A stretch of 34,521 nucleotides of DNA, from assembly GCA_029262355.1 (NCBI GenBank), contig JAJCZO010000338.1:1-34521 (forward strand). The letters run 5' to 3'. A program made the position numbers and the translations under genes. The DNA is from Deltaproteobacteria bacterium. GTDB lineage: Bacteria; Desulfobacterota; Binatia; UBA12015. Under the pieces are notes generated by a model. The model saw nothing but the letters and a program-made list of their open reading frames with translations. It was not told the origin of the DNA and ran no database searches. Positions 16,173-24,316 of the stretch are shown piece after piece (the first letter of the stretch is position 1; every line of letters begins with the position of its first letter).

Positions 16173-16916
16173 TCAGTTGTCGGCGGCGCCCTCGAGGATC
16201 CAGGTGCGAATCGCGTCGACGTCGTCTACCCGTAGCGGCCCACTGTTCAACGGCATCGGCGCTCCTACGCCCTCGCCTGCCAGCTTCTGGATCAGGTAGC
16301 TGGCATCGGGATCGAAGGGCTCGACGTAGAAGACGTCCGGATCCCCGACCTGCGCCGCTTCGGTGAGAACCATCTTTCGGTAGATCCGATTCGGTCTCAG
16401 GTTGACGCCACCTGCAGCGTCGTTGCCGTCGTGACACGCACTCGTCGTGGCACAATTCTGATCGAGGATGGGCGCCACGTTTCCTCGCAGGGTCGAAGCC
16501 GTGCCGTCCGGCAGCAGGAAGGCGCCGTTGAGCGACACATCCGACGCGATCTTGGTCCAACGCCCCGGCGCGCACGGCGCGGCGGAGCAGCCGTCAGATC
16601 CGAAACAGTCGAGAGTGTACTCGGTCTGAGCGGGGTTCGCCGACGGGATCTCGTTCGTGATCTCGCACCAGACGAACGACGGCGGGCCGCCATCGGTCTT
16701 GAAGACGTTCCCGGTGACGGTCCTATCGTCCAGATTGAACGTTATGGCCCAACGCTCATCGCCGACATCCTTGCTGATGACGTAGCGTGCCCGGTCCGGC
16801 GTCATGTCGACGGCTGAATCGGGCTGGGCCTGCGCCACGCCGCCCGGGAGGCCGACGAGGGTCACGGTGGCGAGGGAGGCGCGAACTCCGCGCTGAACAG
16901 CTCGATGGAAAGGCAT
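16173..16916 (-). CDS. Exported cytochrome-like protein with CX5CH motif
   Basis: The ATG at 16914-16916 has GGAG nine bases upstream and opens a signal peptide (residues 1-30, ending AQA), so the much longer frame is not used. The 247-residue protein has an N-terminal beta domain (~35-125) with paired Cys (CFGSDGCSAAPC). A C-terminal domain (~140-247) resembles the cytochrome-like module of the lipoprotein at 6823: NVAPILDQNCATTSACHDG, then GGVNL, YLIQKL, GAPMP and IRTWILEGA. The heme-type motif is CX5CH (C155, C161, H162) with M221 as possible axial ligand. Whether heme is bound is open because the spacing is not canonical. It converges on the AKR gene with 14 bases between stops. Confidence 0.8.
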   Translation of the reverse strand: MPFHRAVQRGVRASLATVTLVGLPGGVAQAQPDSAVDMTPDRARYVISKDVGDERWAITFNLDDRTVTGNVFKTDGGPPSFVWCEITNEIPSANPAQTEYTLDCFGSDGCSAAPCAPGRWTKIASDVSLNGAFLLPDGTASTLRGNVAPILDQNCATTSACHDGNDAAGGVNLRPNRIYRKMVLTEAAQVGDPDVFYVEPFDPDASYLIQKLAGEGVGAPMPLNSGPLRVDDVDAIRTWILEGAADN

Positions 16917-17145
16917 CGTTTCGCTCCGACTTCGTCTGGCCCGTAGGGCGAGAATCCAACGGGGAGTATCACCCGTGCGGGCACCGTCGAGCAACCGCCT
17001 CGGAGCGCCTGATAGGGACGATCCCCCAGCACCTGCGGCTAGAAATTCTCTGGTGCGCACACCGGGCCGGTGCGGTATGTTTCGTGCCTCCACTTTCCCC
17101 CAACTGAGAATGCGCCCTATTCGCCTACCATCATCACCGCCGATC

Positions 17146-18939
17146 ATGACTCGACTCTGCAGAGGTTTCGCCTCGAGGCTCCCTTGGCGCAGTCTTGCGA
17201 TGAGCGCCATCATGCTGGGCGCGCTGGCGCTCGCTCCGGCTGGCGAGGCGCGCGGCGCCTGTCCCCAAACCGGAGACCCGGTCGTTCTGCGACCGGTTCG
17301 CGACACGCGGATCATGAAGGCACACCCCAGCGCCAACGACGGCGCGGCCGGCCTGGTCTGGCTCAAGCGCTCGTCGCATGTCCGGGGGCTCGTCGGATTC
17401 GATCTCTCGTGTCAGGCCGCAGCAACTCCCAACCTCGACTGCGCGGAGCTCGAAGTGTCGATCTACGCGGGATCGCCGAGAGTCGACGGGAGCTACTTCG
17501 ATGCTCACAAGATGCTGGTGCCCTGGATCGAGGGAAACCAGTCGTTCAACGAGTTCAAGCACGGCGGCGTAAAGCTTGGCCCCTTCGGTGGAAACGGTGT
17601 GGGCACGACGTGGGATTGCCGCACGGATCCGGACCTGACCAACACCCACAGCGACAATTGCCAGGTCCCGAACAAATGGAAGGGCGCGGACGACTGCGGG
17701 AATGGCGTCCCTTGCTACAACCCCAGTGCATCGACCGCGGTCTATGCGGACGACGACCAAACGTCGCTCGCCTGGGAAGTGACGCCCGACGTCCTCGGCG
17801 CCGATGGTGACACGAGCTGGCTTCTCAAGGTGCAGGACGAGACGGTCAAGTCCGGAGCCGTGAAGTTCTACACGCGAGACGGCGCCGCTTTCATGGCGGA
17901 GCACGAGCCTCTGCCTGGAGGCGGTCTCCGCTTCGATTCAGCGCCACGCCTGCTTCTCTGGGGCTCGAATCTGGCAACGCCAACGGCGACGCTCGTCTCG
18001 CCGGTCGGCAACGTGTCGGCAAGCCCGACCCAGGTCCGCATCACGCAACTGGGCGCCACGACGGGCAGTACCGCCCGGTGGACGAACGTCACCACCGGCG
18101 GGTGGGGATGGATGTCGGCCGACGGCGCCTCGGACTGGACCGCCGCGATTCCGCTCACCGACGGAGCGAACCAGATCGACTTCACGGTGTTCGACGCGTG
18201 CGGCACAGAGGGCAAGGTCCGCAAGACGATCACCCTCGGCTCAGTGGTGGGCTGTGGCGGAGGCGACCCTGAGGACTGTGTCCGAGCGTTCCTCTGCTAC
18301 GGAGCCAGGGTCACCTCGCATACCGAGCGCTTCCAGCGAGTGAACGGACTCGCGCTCTCGGATATCCTGGGCACGGGGCCCGTCGACGTGAAGAAGCTCA
18401 CCGGAATCTGTGTTCCGGCTGACGTGGATGGGGACGGGGTCTCGTCGCCCGGCGTCCATGGTGTCGTGTACAAGGCGAAGAGCTCTCCCAGTGGCCCCGT
18501 CCACGAGCCTCAGACCGGAATCGTCCTGACTGATCGCTTCGGCACGAGCACGCTGAGCACATTGCGGGTCGATGGAATATTCGCACCCGGTGCGCTCGCG
18601 TTCGGCACCGTTCCGCCGCCGCTCGGCGGCGGGACCGATCCCTACAAGTGCTATCGCGTCGCTCCTTCAGGCGAGCGGGTGGCCATGGGGCTCAAACTGC
18701 GTATCACTGACCCTTTCGAGGATCGGCTGTACAGGATCAGAAACCCGAGCCGAGTGTGCTATCCGCCGGCCGACGACGAGACGGCTGCACCACTTCTGTG
18801 CTACCGGGTTGCGCGCGACGTGAGCCAGCCGAGGCACAGAAGGATTCGACGTAGCCTTCACATCGCCGACACGTTCGGACCGCTCGCGATCGACACACGG
18901 AGCGAGGACGAGCTCTGCGTATCCGCCGTACCCGGCTGA
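17146..18939 (+). CDS. Secreted DNRLRE-domain protein with four C-terminal Cys repeats
   Basis: I prefer the ATG at 17146 (597 residues; signal peptide ending GEARG), though an ATG at 17110 is possible. Residues ~40-270 match the DNRLRE/CBM-like module of cell-surface proteins: VRDTRIMKAHPSANDG, GLVGFDLS, an ELEVSIYAG strand, WIEGNQSFN. An Ig-like domain (~280-370) follows with WTAAIPLTDGANQIDFTVFD. The last ~225 residues contain four copies of a repeat built around xLCYRA ... DxFG ... xLCxP: AFLCYGA...GICVPAD, a Cys-poor second copy (VVYKAK...DRFG), YKCYRVA...RVCYPPA and LLCYRVA...DTFG...ELCVS. The same repeat ends the propeller protein at 1561-5010. Likely a secreted or cell-surface adhesin or carbohydrate-binding protein; no catalytic motif is seen. 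Confidence 0.8.
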   Translation: MTRLCRGFASRLPWRSLAMSAIMLGALALAPAGEARGACPQTGDPVVLRPVRDTRIMKAHPSANDGAAGLVWLKRSSHVRGLVGFDLSCQAAATPNLDCAELEVSIYAGSPRVDGSYFDAHKMLVPWIEGNQSFNEFKHGGVKLGPFGGNGVGTTWDCRTDPDLTNTHSDNCQVPNKWKGADDCGNGVPCYNPSASTAVYADDDQTSLAWEVTPDVLGADGDTSWLLKVQDETVKSGAVKFYTRDGAAFMAEHEPLPGGGLRFDSAPRLLLWGSNLATPTATLVSPVGNVSASPTQVRITQLGATTGSTARWTNVTTGGWGWMSADGASDWTAAIPLTDGANQIDFTVFDACGTEGKVRKTITLGSVVGCGGGDPEDCVRAFLCYGARVTSHTERFQRVNGLALSDILGTGPVDVKKLTGICVPADVDGDGVSSPGVHGVVYKAKSSPSGPVHEPQTGIVLTDRFGTSTLSTLRVDGIFAPGALAFGTVPPPLGGGTDPYKCYRVAPSGERVAMGLKLRITDPFEDRLYRIRNPSRVCYPPADDETAAPLLCYRVARDVSQPRHRRIRRSLHIADTFGPLAIDTRSEDELCVSAVPG

Positions 18940-19030
18940 GTTCCATCAAGAGCGCAACGCGGCAGAGCAGCACCCTAGAGCGCCAGGACCCTCTACTCTG
19001 AGACGTCCTCGTCGAGGGCCAAGTTGGTGT

Positions 19031-19681
19031 TCAGGGCTCGTTCCAGAAGCGTATCTTGACCTGGCAGCGCACGGTCGTGCCGAGAGTGTCGCTGCTGTGA
19101 GAATGGTCGAAGGTTTCCGTCTTGGCCTTGACCCACCCGACGACCGGAACCTTCGTCGACGGCAGTCCTGCAATCGCGAGCAGCGCCTCACCCATCTTCG
19201 TCTCGGGCCGCGCGTAGAGGAACTCACCACAGCCGAGCGAGCTCGCCCACTCGTCTTCGAAGAAGGGAAGCCCGCCCCAGCCGAGGACCTCGGGCTGAAG
19301 TTCGGGATTGTCATGCTCCTGATACGTCTCCGCCAAGATGTGCTTGGCACCATTGGCCTTGACCTCCAACGTGACCGTCACAGCCTGGTTGTCGGTCTCG
19401 ATGTCGTCACGCCAATCACGAACCTGGTCGTCGTACGTCGCGGTGATCGTACCACGAAGCCTCGTGCCAGGTCCGGTCACCCAATCAATCACGCACTTGC
19501 TGTTCGGGCAGTCGACGTCAAACATGCAATCAGCGGCCTTGTTGGGTCCGCCCTTGCACACCTGGTAGTCCGCGAAGACGGGGTCCCCCCCGCTCGGGCC
19601 CGATCCCCATGCCGTCGTCGCCAACAAGACGGCGACACACGCAACCGCAGTCGCCCACCGATGAGTGTTTCGCGGTAACAT
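19031..19681 (-). CDS. Exported protein with a C-x8-C-x5-C-x5-C motif, function unknown
   Basis: The ATG at 19679-19681 begins a signal peptide (MLPRNTHRWATAVACVAVLLATTAWG), giving 216 residues; the longer frame adds 42 implausible residues. Just after the signal is a Cys pattern CKGGPNKAADCMFDVDCPNSKC, of the short repeat style (C-GG-C-D-DC-C) frequent in secreted proteins of myxobacteria-like genomes. A similar Cys group sits inside the copper lipoprotein (CRGGERSGDPC ... FCGAGLC). The remainder is beta-rich (GTITATYDDQVRDW, VTVTLEVKA) and ends in strands typical of an Ig-like or lipocalin-like fold. I do not recognise a family or active site. It converges with the DNRLRE gene. Confidence 0.75.
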   Translation of the reverse strand: MLPRNTHRWATAVACVAVLLATTAWGSGPSGGDPVFADYQVCKGGPNKAADCMFDVDCPNSKCVIDWVTGPGTRLRGTITATYDDQVRDWRDDIETDNQAVTVTLEVKANGAKHILAETYQEHDNPELQPEVLGWGGLPFFEDEWASSLGCGEFLYARPETKMGEALLAIAGLPSTKVPVVGWVKAKTETFDHSHSSDTLGTTVRCQVKIRFWNEP

Positions 19682-19836
19682 TCGAATTGCCTCCCGGGCG
19701 CTCTCGCTCCCAGACGTCAGAGCGACGCCTCGCCCCATTGTCGCCTCACAGCCGCCTTGGGGGAAGAGCGATCTTCGACCCGCAATGACCCACCCCTCGG
19801 GCGACAACAGGGCAAAATCTATCTAGATTCCTGGGC

Positions 19837-20529
19837 ATGATGGCCCCCAGCCAACTACGGGGCGACCACTCCCTGGTCGTCTACATCGATCTCAAGAGTC
19901 CATACGCGTATCTCGCGATCGACCCGACCCGGGCGATGGCCGCGAGTGCCGGCGTTGCAGTCGACTGGCGCCCGTTCACGCTCGACATCCCGAGCTACCT
20001 GGGCTCCGCCAAGCTCGACCGGAAGGGCAAAGTCGAGACCAGCAGGCGCAGCCCGCAGCAGTGGAGCGGAGTGCGCTACGCGTACATGGACGCTCGTCGC
20101 TACGCGAACCTGACTGGCAAAACCGTGCGCGGAACTGTGAAGATCTGGGATTCGAGCCTCGCCGGCATCGCCATGCTCTGGGCGAAACAACACCAGTGTC
20201 TCGACCGCTACCTGGACGAGGCCTATCCGCGCTTCTGGCGGCGCGAACTCGATATCGAGCAGGTCGGCGTACTCGAGTCCGTGCTGCAGGATGCGAACGT
20301 GCCGACCGAAGGTTTCGCGGCATTCGTCGACGGCCGCGGACGTATCGAACACGACGAGCTGAGTGCCACCGCGTTCGAAGCCGGGGTCTTTGGCGTGCCG
20401 ACGTACGTCGTAGCTGACGAGATGTGGTTCGGACGCGAGCACCTCCCACGCGTCGCGTGGCTACTCGCGGGAGCAGCCGGCCCGGCCCCGGACGTCGCAA
20501 ACCGCTCGTTTGGAGCGACAGCCGCATGA
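19837..20529 (+). CDS. DsbA-family / 2-hydroxychromene-2-carboxylate isomerase-like protein (first of pair)
   Basis: This 230-residue protein has the thioredoxin-fold DsbA layout without a CxxC motif. The N-terminal strand-loop DLKSPYAYLA (S21-P22) matches the DxxSPxxYLA of HCCA isomerases and kappa-class GST relatives, where the Ser contacts glutathione. A helical insert (~80-170) and the cis-Pro segment GVPTYVV, then MWFGREHLPRV (the FGxDRL equivalent), follow. It probably catalyses a glutathione-dependent isomerisation or transfer on an aromatic or ketone substrate. The first ATG pair is 19837/19840. Its TGA overlaps the next gene's ATG, giving coupled translation with a paralogue. Confidence 0.85.
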   Translation: MMAPSQLRGDHSLVVYIDLKSPYAYLAIDPTRAMAASAGVAVDWRPFTLDIPSYLGSAKLDRKGKVETSRRSPQQWSGVRYAYMDARRYANLTGKTVRGTVKIWDSSLAGIAMLWAKQHQCLDRYLDEAYPRFWRRELDIEQVGVLESVLQDANVPTEGFAAFVDGRGRIEHDELSATAFEAGVFGVPTYVVADEMWFGREHLPRVAWLLAGAAGPAPDVANRSFGATAA

Positions 20530-21173
20530 CATCGTACTCGGGAATCGACGACGCGCGGTTGACCGTCCTGCTCGATCTTCGTCACCCGGAATCGTACCTG
20601 GCCCTCGGCCCGGCCATTTCGTTTGCCACCGAGCTCTCGCTCGAGATCAACTGGCTCCCGCTCAGCGTCCCTCCGCTGAAGCGGCCTTCCTCACCTGGCC
20701 CCGACGACGATCGCGGCATCGTACACCGACGGCACCGCGCACACGCGATCGCCCATGAGATCGAGACGTACGGCCGCGCGCAGGGACTGAAGATCCGCGA
20801 CCTGTACCGATCTCCGGATTCGAGCGCCTTCCATCTGGGCTGGCTCTGGCTCCGCGAGCGCGACGTCGAGCGCCTCCCCGTCTATCTCGCCGAAGCGTTC
20901 CACACCTATTGGTCGCTCGCCCTCGACCCGTCGAGCGTCACCGCGATCGCCGCGCTGCTCGACCGGGTCGGCACCGCAGAGCTCGGTGGCTTCGAACGAT
21001 GGTGCAGCGGCGACGGCCCAGAGGCCGCAGCACTGCTGGACGACGAACTTCTCGAACGGGGTCTCTTCGGCGTGCCAGGGTACGTCGCCGATGGCGAGGT
21101 GTTCCTCGGACGGCAGCACCTCCCGATGATCCGGTGGATCCTCGGCGACCGAACGGGTCCCGGGCCCATCTGA
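20526..21173 (+). CDS. DsbA-family / HCCA isomerase-like protein (second of pair), altered active site
   Basis: The ATG at 20526 overlaps the preceding stop (ATGA), giving 215 residues; the longer frame upstream is a shadow. It is a diverged paralogue of the preceding gene: LLDLRHPESYLAL aligns with YIDLKSPYAYLA, and GVPGYVADGEVFLGRQHLPMI with GVPTYVVADEMWFGREHLPRV. The conserved Ser of the SPxxY motif is replaced by His20 (HPESY), and the cis-Pro loop reads GVPG. It may have lost catalysis and serve as a partner subunit, or use a different chemistry. Coupled synthesis in a 1:1 ratio suggests a heterodimer. That is inference. Confidence 0.82.
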   Translation: MTSYSGIDDARLTVLLDLRHPESYLALGPAISFATELSLEINWLPLSVPPLKRPSSPGPDDDRGIVHRRHRAHAIAHEIETYGRAQGLKIRDLYRSPDSSAFHLGWLWLRERDVERLPVYLAEAFHTYWSLALDPSSVTAIAALLDRVGTAELGGFERWCSGDGPEAAALLDDELLERGLFGVPGYVADGEVFLGRQHLPMIRWILGDRTGPGPI

Positions 21174-21244
21174 GAGTGGACGCCTCGAAGCCTGCGCCGG
21201 AGGCGAAGAAGCGATCGGCGGCGCCGAGCCGTTGGTGCGGTCGG

Positions 21245-22087
21245 CTACGAGAAGCGGATCGGATCGCCGACGGCGACCTGGCCAGGAACCGCGACCTTCG
21301 CGTAGATGCCAAGACACGGCATCTGCATCCCCATGTACTCGTGGCGGTTCTCTTTGTTGAGCGTCCGGAGTACGTGCAAGTCTTCGGAAAGGCCCGCCTG
21401 CGGGCGAGTCGTCATCACGCACCGAGGCGTGAGTGAGCCGAACTCGAGAGTCGCCTCACCCACGGTGGCCGTCCGACCAACCCATTCGTTCTCGACGAAC
21501 CCTTCCACATCGCCCGTGTCGATCACGATGCTCGCGCGAAAGCGCTGCGCTGCGATCTGGCTCTCGGAACGAAGTCCGGCAAGGTGCCGAACACTGCCGG
21601 TCGTCAGAATGTGGAGAGGGTCGATATCCGCGAACGAACCCGCCTCAGCCATCGAAAGCGGAAAATCGAGCGTCGCGTTGGAGAGCGGGTGGCCTTCGAT
21701 CTCCGGCCAGTACGTCTCGTAAACGGCCGGACTCCCTCCAGCTCGGACCAGCTCGACCTCGAGCCCCAGCACCTCGGAGCACTTCCGGGCAAAGCCCCCT
21801 ACATCGTCCGTACGGCACTCGGCACCGTCGATCATCGCCACGACGGCCGGAAGCGGCGCCCCGGCGACGGGCTCACTCAGATAGCGGGCCTCGAATCGGA
21901 GGATCTGATCCCCAACCCGGGGGTGCTTGCCGCTCAGCACCTTGCCGGTCGCCTTTTCCGCCAGCGCCAGCGGTCGGTCCGCAAAAATTCCGCTCTCGCC
22001 CAACAGCGCAGACTCTATGGCTTCGCCCTGAAATGACTTGATGGGGACGCGCAGGATCGACTGGATCTGGGCCGTGGATGCGGTCAT
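21245..22087 (-). CDS. MOSC-domain protein (molybdenum-cofactor sulfurase C-terminal family)
   Basis: The 280-residue protein has an N-terminal beta-barrel ([13 protein letters not shown]...[12 protein letters not shown]) and the MOSC core: [10 protein letters not shown], then [45 protein letters not shown]. The Cys in TPRCVMTT is the conserved residue that coordinates or transfers the molybdenum cofactor's sulfur in relatives (YiiM, mARC-type). Length is typical for the MOSC_N plus MOSC arrangement. The ATG at 22085-22087 follows AGGAGTGGGGA. No molybdenum enzyme gene lies near, so the partner or substrate (for example N-hydroxylated compounds for mARC-like enzymes) is unknown. It converges with the isomerase pair. 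Confidence 0.88.
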   Translation of the reverse strand: MTASTAQIQSILRVPIKSFQGEAIESALLGESGIFADRPLALAEKATGKVLSGKHPRVGDQILRFEARYLSEPVAGAPLPAVVAMIDGAECRTDDVGGFARKCSEVLGLEVELVRAGGSPAVYETYWPEIEGHPLSNATLDFPLSMAEAGSFADIDPLHILTTGSVRHLAGLRSESQIAAQRFRASIVIDTGDVEGFVENEWVGRTATVGEATLEFGSLTPRCVMTTRPQAGLSEDLHVLRTLNKENRHEYMGMQMPCLGIYAKVAVPGQVAVGDPIRFS

Positions 22088-22440
22088 TCCCCACTCCTAG
22101 CCGTTCTCCCGGTGGGCGGATAGCCGCCTGCATTCGGAGGAAGTCGCTCAGGCCCGGACCCGCCCCCCCGTGTCGCCTCAGGCGCGGACCCCTTCTGGGA
22201 CGGCCCGAGGCGCCCCAAAAGGCCGCCGAATCGCGTTTCAGAGAATTGGGCAAAGACGCATGGGGTATCTGGACAATTCCCTGGCCTTGGCCTACCTATG
22301 GCAACGGGGCGACCATGGTGGTCGCTCCAAGCGTGCCCCGTCAAAACGGGTGCGCACATTTTGTAGAAGTCGGCTGCGATTACACGGGTGAAACGCATTG
22401 CTGCACCCCGAAGATTCGGACGACAAACAGGGAGTACGGC
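22088..22440 (+). promoter_or_regulatory. Long structured leader upstream of the cold-shock gene
   Basis: This 353-base region lies between the divergent MOSC gene and the cold-shock ATG, and is richer in A/T after 22230 than its surroundings. It contains a perfect stem-loop at 22309-22325 (GCGACCA, TGG, TGGTCGC), a second at 22333-22357 (GTGC-CCCGT, CAAA, ACGGG...GCAC) followed by ATTTTG, and an imperfect inverted repeat AGAGAATTG/CAATTCCCT (22240-22282). Cold-shock mRNAs often carry long structured leaders that respond to temperature; the resemblance is positional and structural only. No gene is evident here. Confidence 0.5.
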
Positions 22441-22647
22441 ATGCGTACAACAGGAACGGTCAAGTGGTTCAACGACGAAAAGGGCTTCGGCTTCATCACG
22501 CGGGACGATGGCGAGAAGGACGTGTTCTGCCATCACAGCGCCATTCAGGGTGAGGGCTTCAAGTCCCTCGCAGAAGGCGCGAAGGTCGAGTTCGACGTCG
22601 TTGCCGGACAGAAGGGCCCGGCGGCTGAGAACGTCGTAACCCTCTAG
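22441..22647 (+). CDS. csp: Cold-shock domain protein, CspA family
   Basis: The 68-residue protein is a single cold-shock domain that binds single-stranded RNA or DNA. RNP1 is KGFGFI and RNP2 reads DVFCHHSAI, with Cys in place of the usual Val/Phe. The start [19 protein letters not shown] and the ending [11 protein letters not shown] are typical. The ATG at 22441 is preceded by GGGAG at good spacing, so the longer frame upstream is leader, not protein. It functions as an RNA chaperone in cold or stress response. It is followed by a strong hairpin and converges with truA. Confidence 0.95.
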   Translation: MRTTGTVKWFNDEKGFGFITRDDGEKDVFCHHSAIQGEGFKSLAEGAKVEFDVVAGQKGPAAENVVTL

Positions 22648-22663
22648 TATTCGAACCAAGCCA

Positions 22664-22698
22664 CCGGGGCATTCGGCACATCGTGCCGGATGCCTCGG
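22664..22698. terminator. 16-base-pair hairpin between csp and truA
   Basis: Arms at 22664-22679 and 22683-22698 pair across all 16 positions (two as G-U wobbles on the plus strand) around a 3-base loop. It lies between two convergent genes. On the minus strand the two wobbles become A-C mismatches, so it favours the csp transcript. No long T-run follows. Confidence 0.65.
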
Positions 22699-22707
22699 AC
22701 CGGCGTT

Positions 22708-23448
22708 TCACTCGTAGTGTACGGCGTCGAGGTACAAACCCGACGCCGGAGCCGTGCCGGGCGCAGCCTGCCGATCGCACGCTTCGATGATCTTCTCGAG
22801 GTCGTCGATTCCAGTGCGGCCCTCGCCCACTTTCACGATGGCACGGACGATGTTGCGGACCATCTTGTACAGAAAGCCGTCCGCTTCGAAGACGATCGAG
22901 ATACGCTCGCCCTCGGCAGTGAGATCGACTCGTCTCAAGTCGCGCCGCGTCGACTTCTGTTTGAAGTTCGGCTTCGTCGCGAACGATGCGAAATCACGCT
23001 CGCCAACGAACTCCCCGCACGACGCGTGCATTCGGTCGACCTCCAGGGCCCCGGGGATATGCCAGACACGACCCCGTTGGGCGCCCGGGCACTGCGGACT
23101 GTTCCAGATCTCGTACCGGTAGATCTTCCCGCGCGCCGATGAACGCGCGTGGAAATCATCCGCGACGAGCTCGATGTCGACGATCCGAATGGAAGGCGGC
23201 AACTCGTCATCAACCGCCGCCCTGGTGGCGTGCACGTCCGGGACACCAGGAAGGTCGGCGTTGAAGACCTGTCCTTCCGCATGCGCGCCCCGGTCCGTGC
23301 GCCCCGCCCCGTTGATGGCGATGGGGCGATCGTAAACTCTCGAGAGCACGGCCTCGATCGTGCCCTGAATGGTCGACTTGTCCTTGTGGCGCTGCCAACC
23401 AAGGAAGTCTCGACCGTCGTATCGAACTGTGAACTTGTGGTTCGCCAT
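22708..23448 (-). CDS. truA: tRNA pseudouridine synthase A (positions 38-40)
   Basis: TruA converts uridines 38-40 of the tRNA anticodon stem to pseudouridine. The 246-residue length is normal. The N-terminus KFTVRYDGRDFLGWQRHKDKSTIQG and the catalytic motif GAGRTDRGAHAEGQ (Asp52) are diagnostic. SSARGKIYRYEIWN, RDFASF and the C-terminal FLYKMVRNIVRAIVKVGEGR complete the family signature. The ATG at 23446-23448 is the natural start. It is divergent from another pseudouridine synthase gene 70 bases away. Confidence 0.97.
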   Translation of the reverse strand: MANHKFTVRYDGRDFLGWQRHKDKSTIQGTIEAVLSRVYDRPIAINGAGRTDRGAHAEGQVFNADLPGVPDVHATRAAVDDELPPSIRIVDIELVADDFHARSSARGKIYRYEIWNSPQCPGAQRGRVWHIPGALEVDRMHASCGEFVGERDFASFATKPNFKQKSTRRDLRRVDLTAEGERISIVFEADGFLYKMVRNIVRAIVKVGEGRTGIDDLEKIIEACDRQAAPGTAPASGLYLDAVHYE

Positions 23449-23518
23449 CTCCGCTTCATCCTAGCTGACCCGCGAACGATTTCGTGCAATAGCCCCCAAT
23501 CACAGCCTCTTCGTGCCC

Positions 23519-24235
23519 ATGCCCAAACGAAGCCTAGATCGCATCCTCCAATCGCAAGGCTTCGGCACGCGCCAAGAGTGCAGATCGATGGTGCGGGAGG
23601 GGGCGGCAAAGATCGCAGGCCGGATCGAGACGGACGAACGGCTCGAGTTCGAGCCCGACGGCTTACAGGTCGAGATCGATGGCGTCGTATGGATCTGTCG
23701 CGCCCATGTCTACCTCGCAATGCACAAACCCACTGGCTGCGAGTGCTCTCGCAATCCTTCACACCATTCGAGCGTGTTCGAGCTACTGCCGACGCCGCTC
23801 GTGACCCGCGGCGTCCAGCCGGTGGGACGACTCGACCAGGACTCGTCGGGCCTACTCCTGATGTCGGACGACGGAGCATTCAACCACGAAGTTTCGTCAC
23901 CGAACCGGCACGTATCCAAAACCTACCTCGCCGCGACGCGCTCTCCGCCGACGCCGGAAGTCGTCGCGCGATTGCTCTCTGGGGTCCGGCTCCGCGGCGA
24001 CAAAGAGCCGCTCGCGGCGATGCGATGCGAAGTCGCGGGGACTCACGGGCTCGAGATCGAGATCGACCAGGGGAAGTACCACCAGGTGAAGAGAATGCTG
24101 GCCGCAGCCGGAGCGGAATGCGTAGGCCTGCACCGGACCGCGATCGGTGGGCTCCTCCTCGAGCGACTCGGCCTGGAACCCGCCCAGTGGTGCGAGCTGG
24201 GCGACGCAGAGCTCGCGCTGCTGCGCGACCGCTAG
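23519..24235 (+). CDS. RsuA/RluB-family pseudouridine synthase
   Basis: The 238-residue protein has an S4-like RNA-binding start (RSLDRILQSQGFGTRQECRSMVREGAAKI) and the RsuA-family catalytic block PVGRLDQDSSGLLLMSDDG with Asp106. The C-terminal KYHQVKRMLAAAGAECVGLHRTAIGGL is typical of RsuA/RluB/E/F enzymes, which modify a single uridine in 16S or 23S rRNA. A length near 240 fits RsuA (16S U516) or RluE best. The ATG at 23519 is used rather than the GTG six bases earlier. Which rRNA position is modified is inference. It is followed by an 81-base gap to the DUF748 gene. Confidence 0.92.
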   Translation: MPKRSLDRILQSQGFGTRQECRSMVREGAAKIAGRIETDERLEFEPDGLQVEIDGVVWICRAHVYLAMHKPTGCECSRNPSHHSSVFELLPTPLVTRGVQPVGRLDQDSSGLLLMSDDGAFNHEVSSPNRHVSKTYLAATRSPPTPEVVARLLSGVRLRGDKEPLAAMRCEVAGTHGLEIEIDQGKYHQVKRMLAAAGAECVGLHRTAIGGLLLERLGLEPAQWCELGDAELALLRDR

Positions 24236-24316
24236 CAGCGGGTTGGCCGCCCCCGAATCATTCCCCGTTCTCCGCTGCGCTGCTATCTGTACGTTCGAAG
24301 GTCAGGAGCCGTTCTG

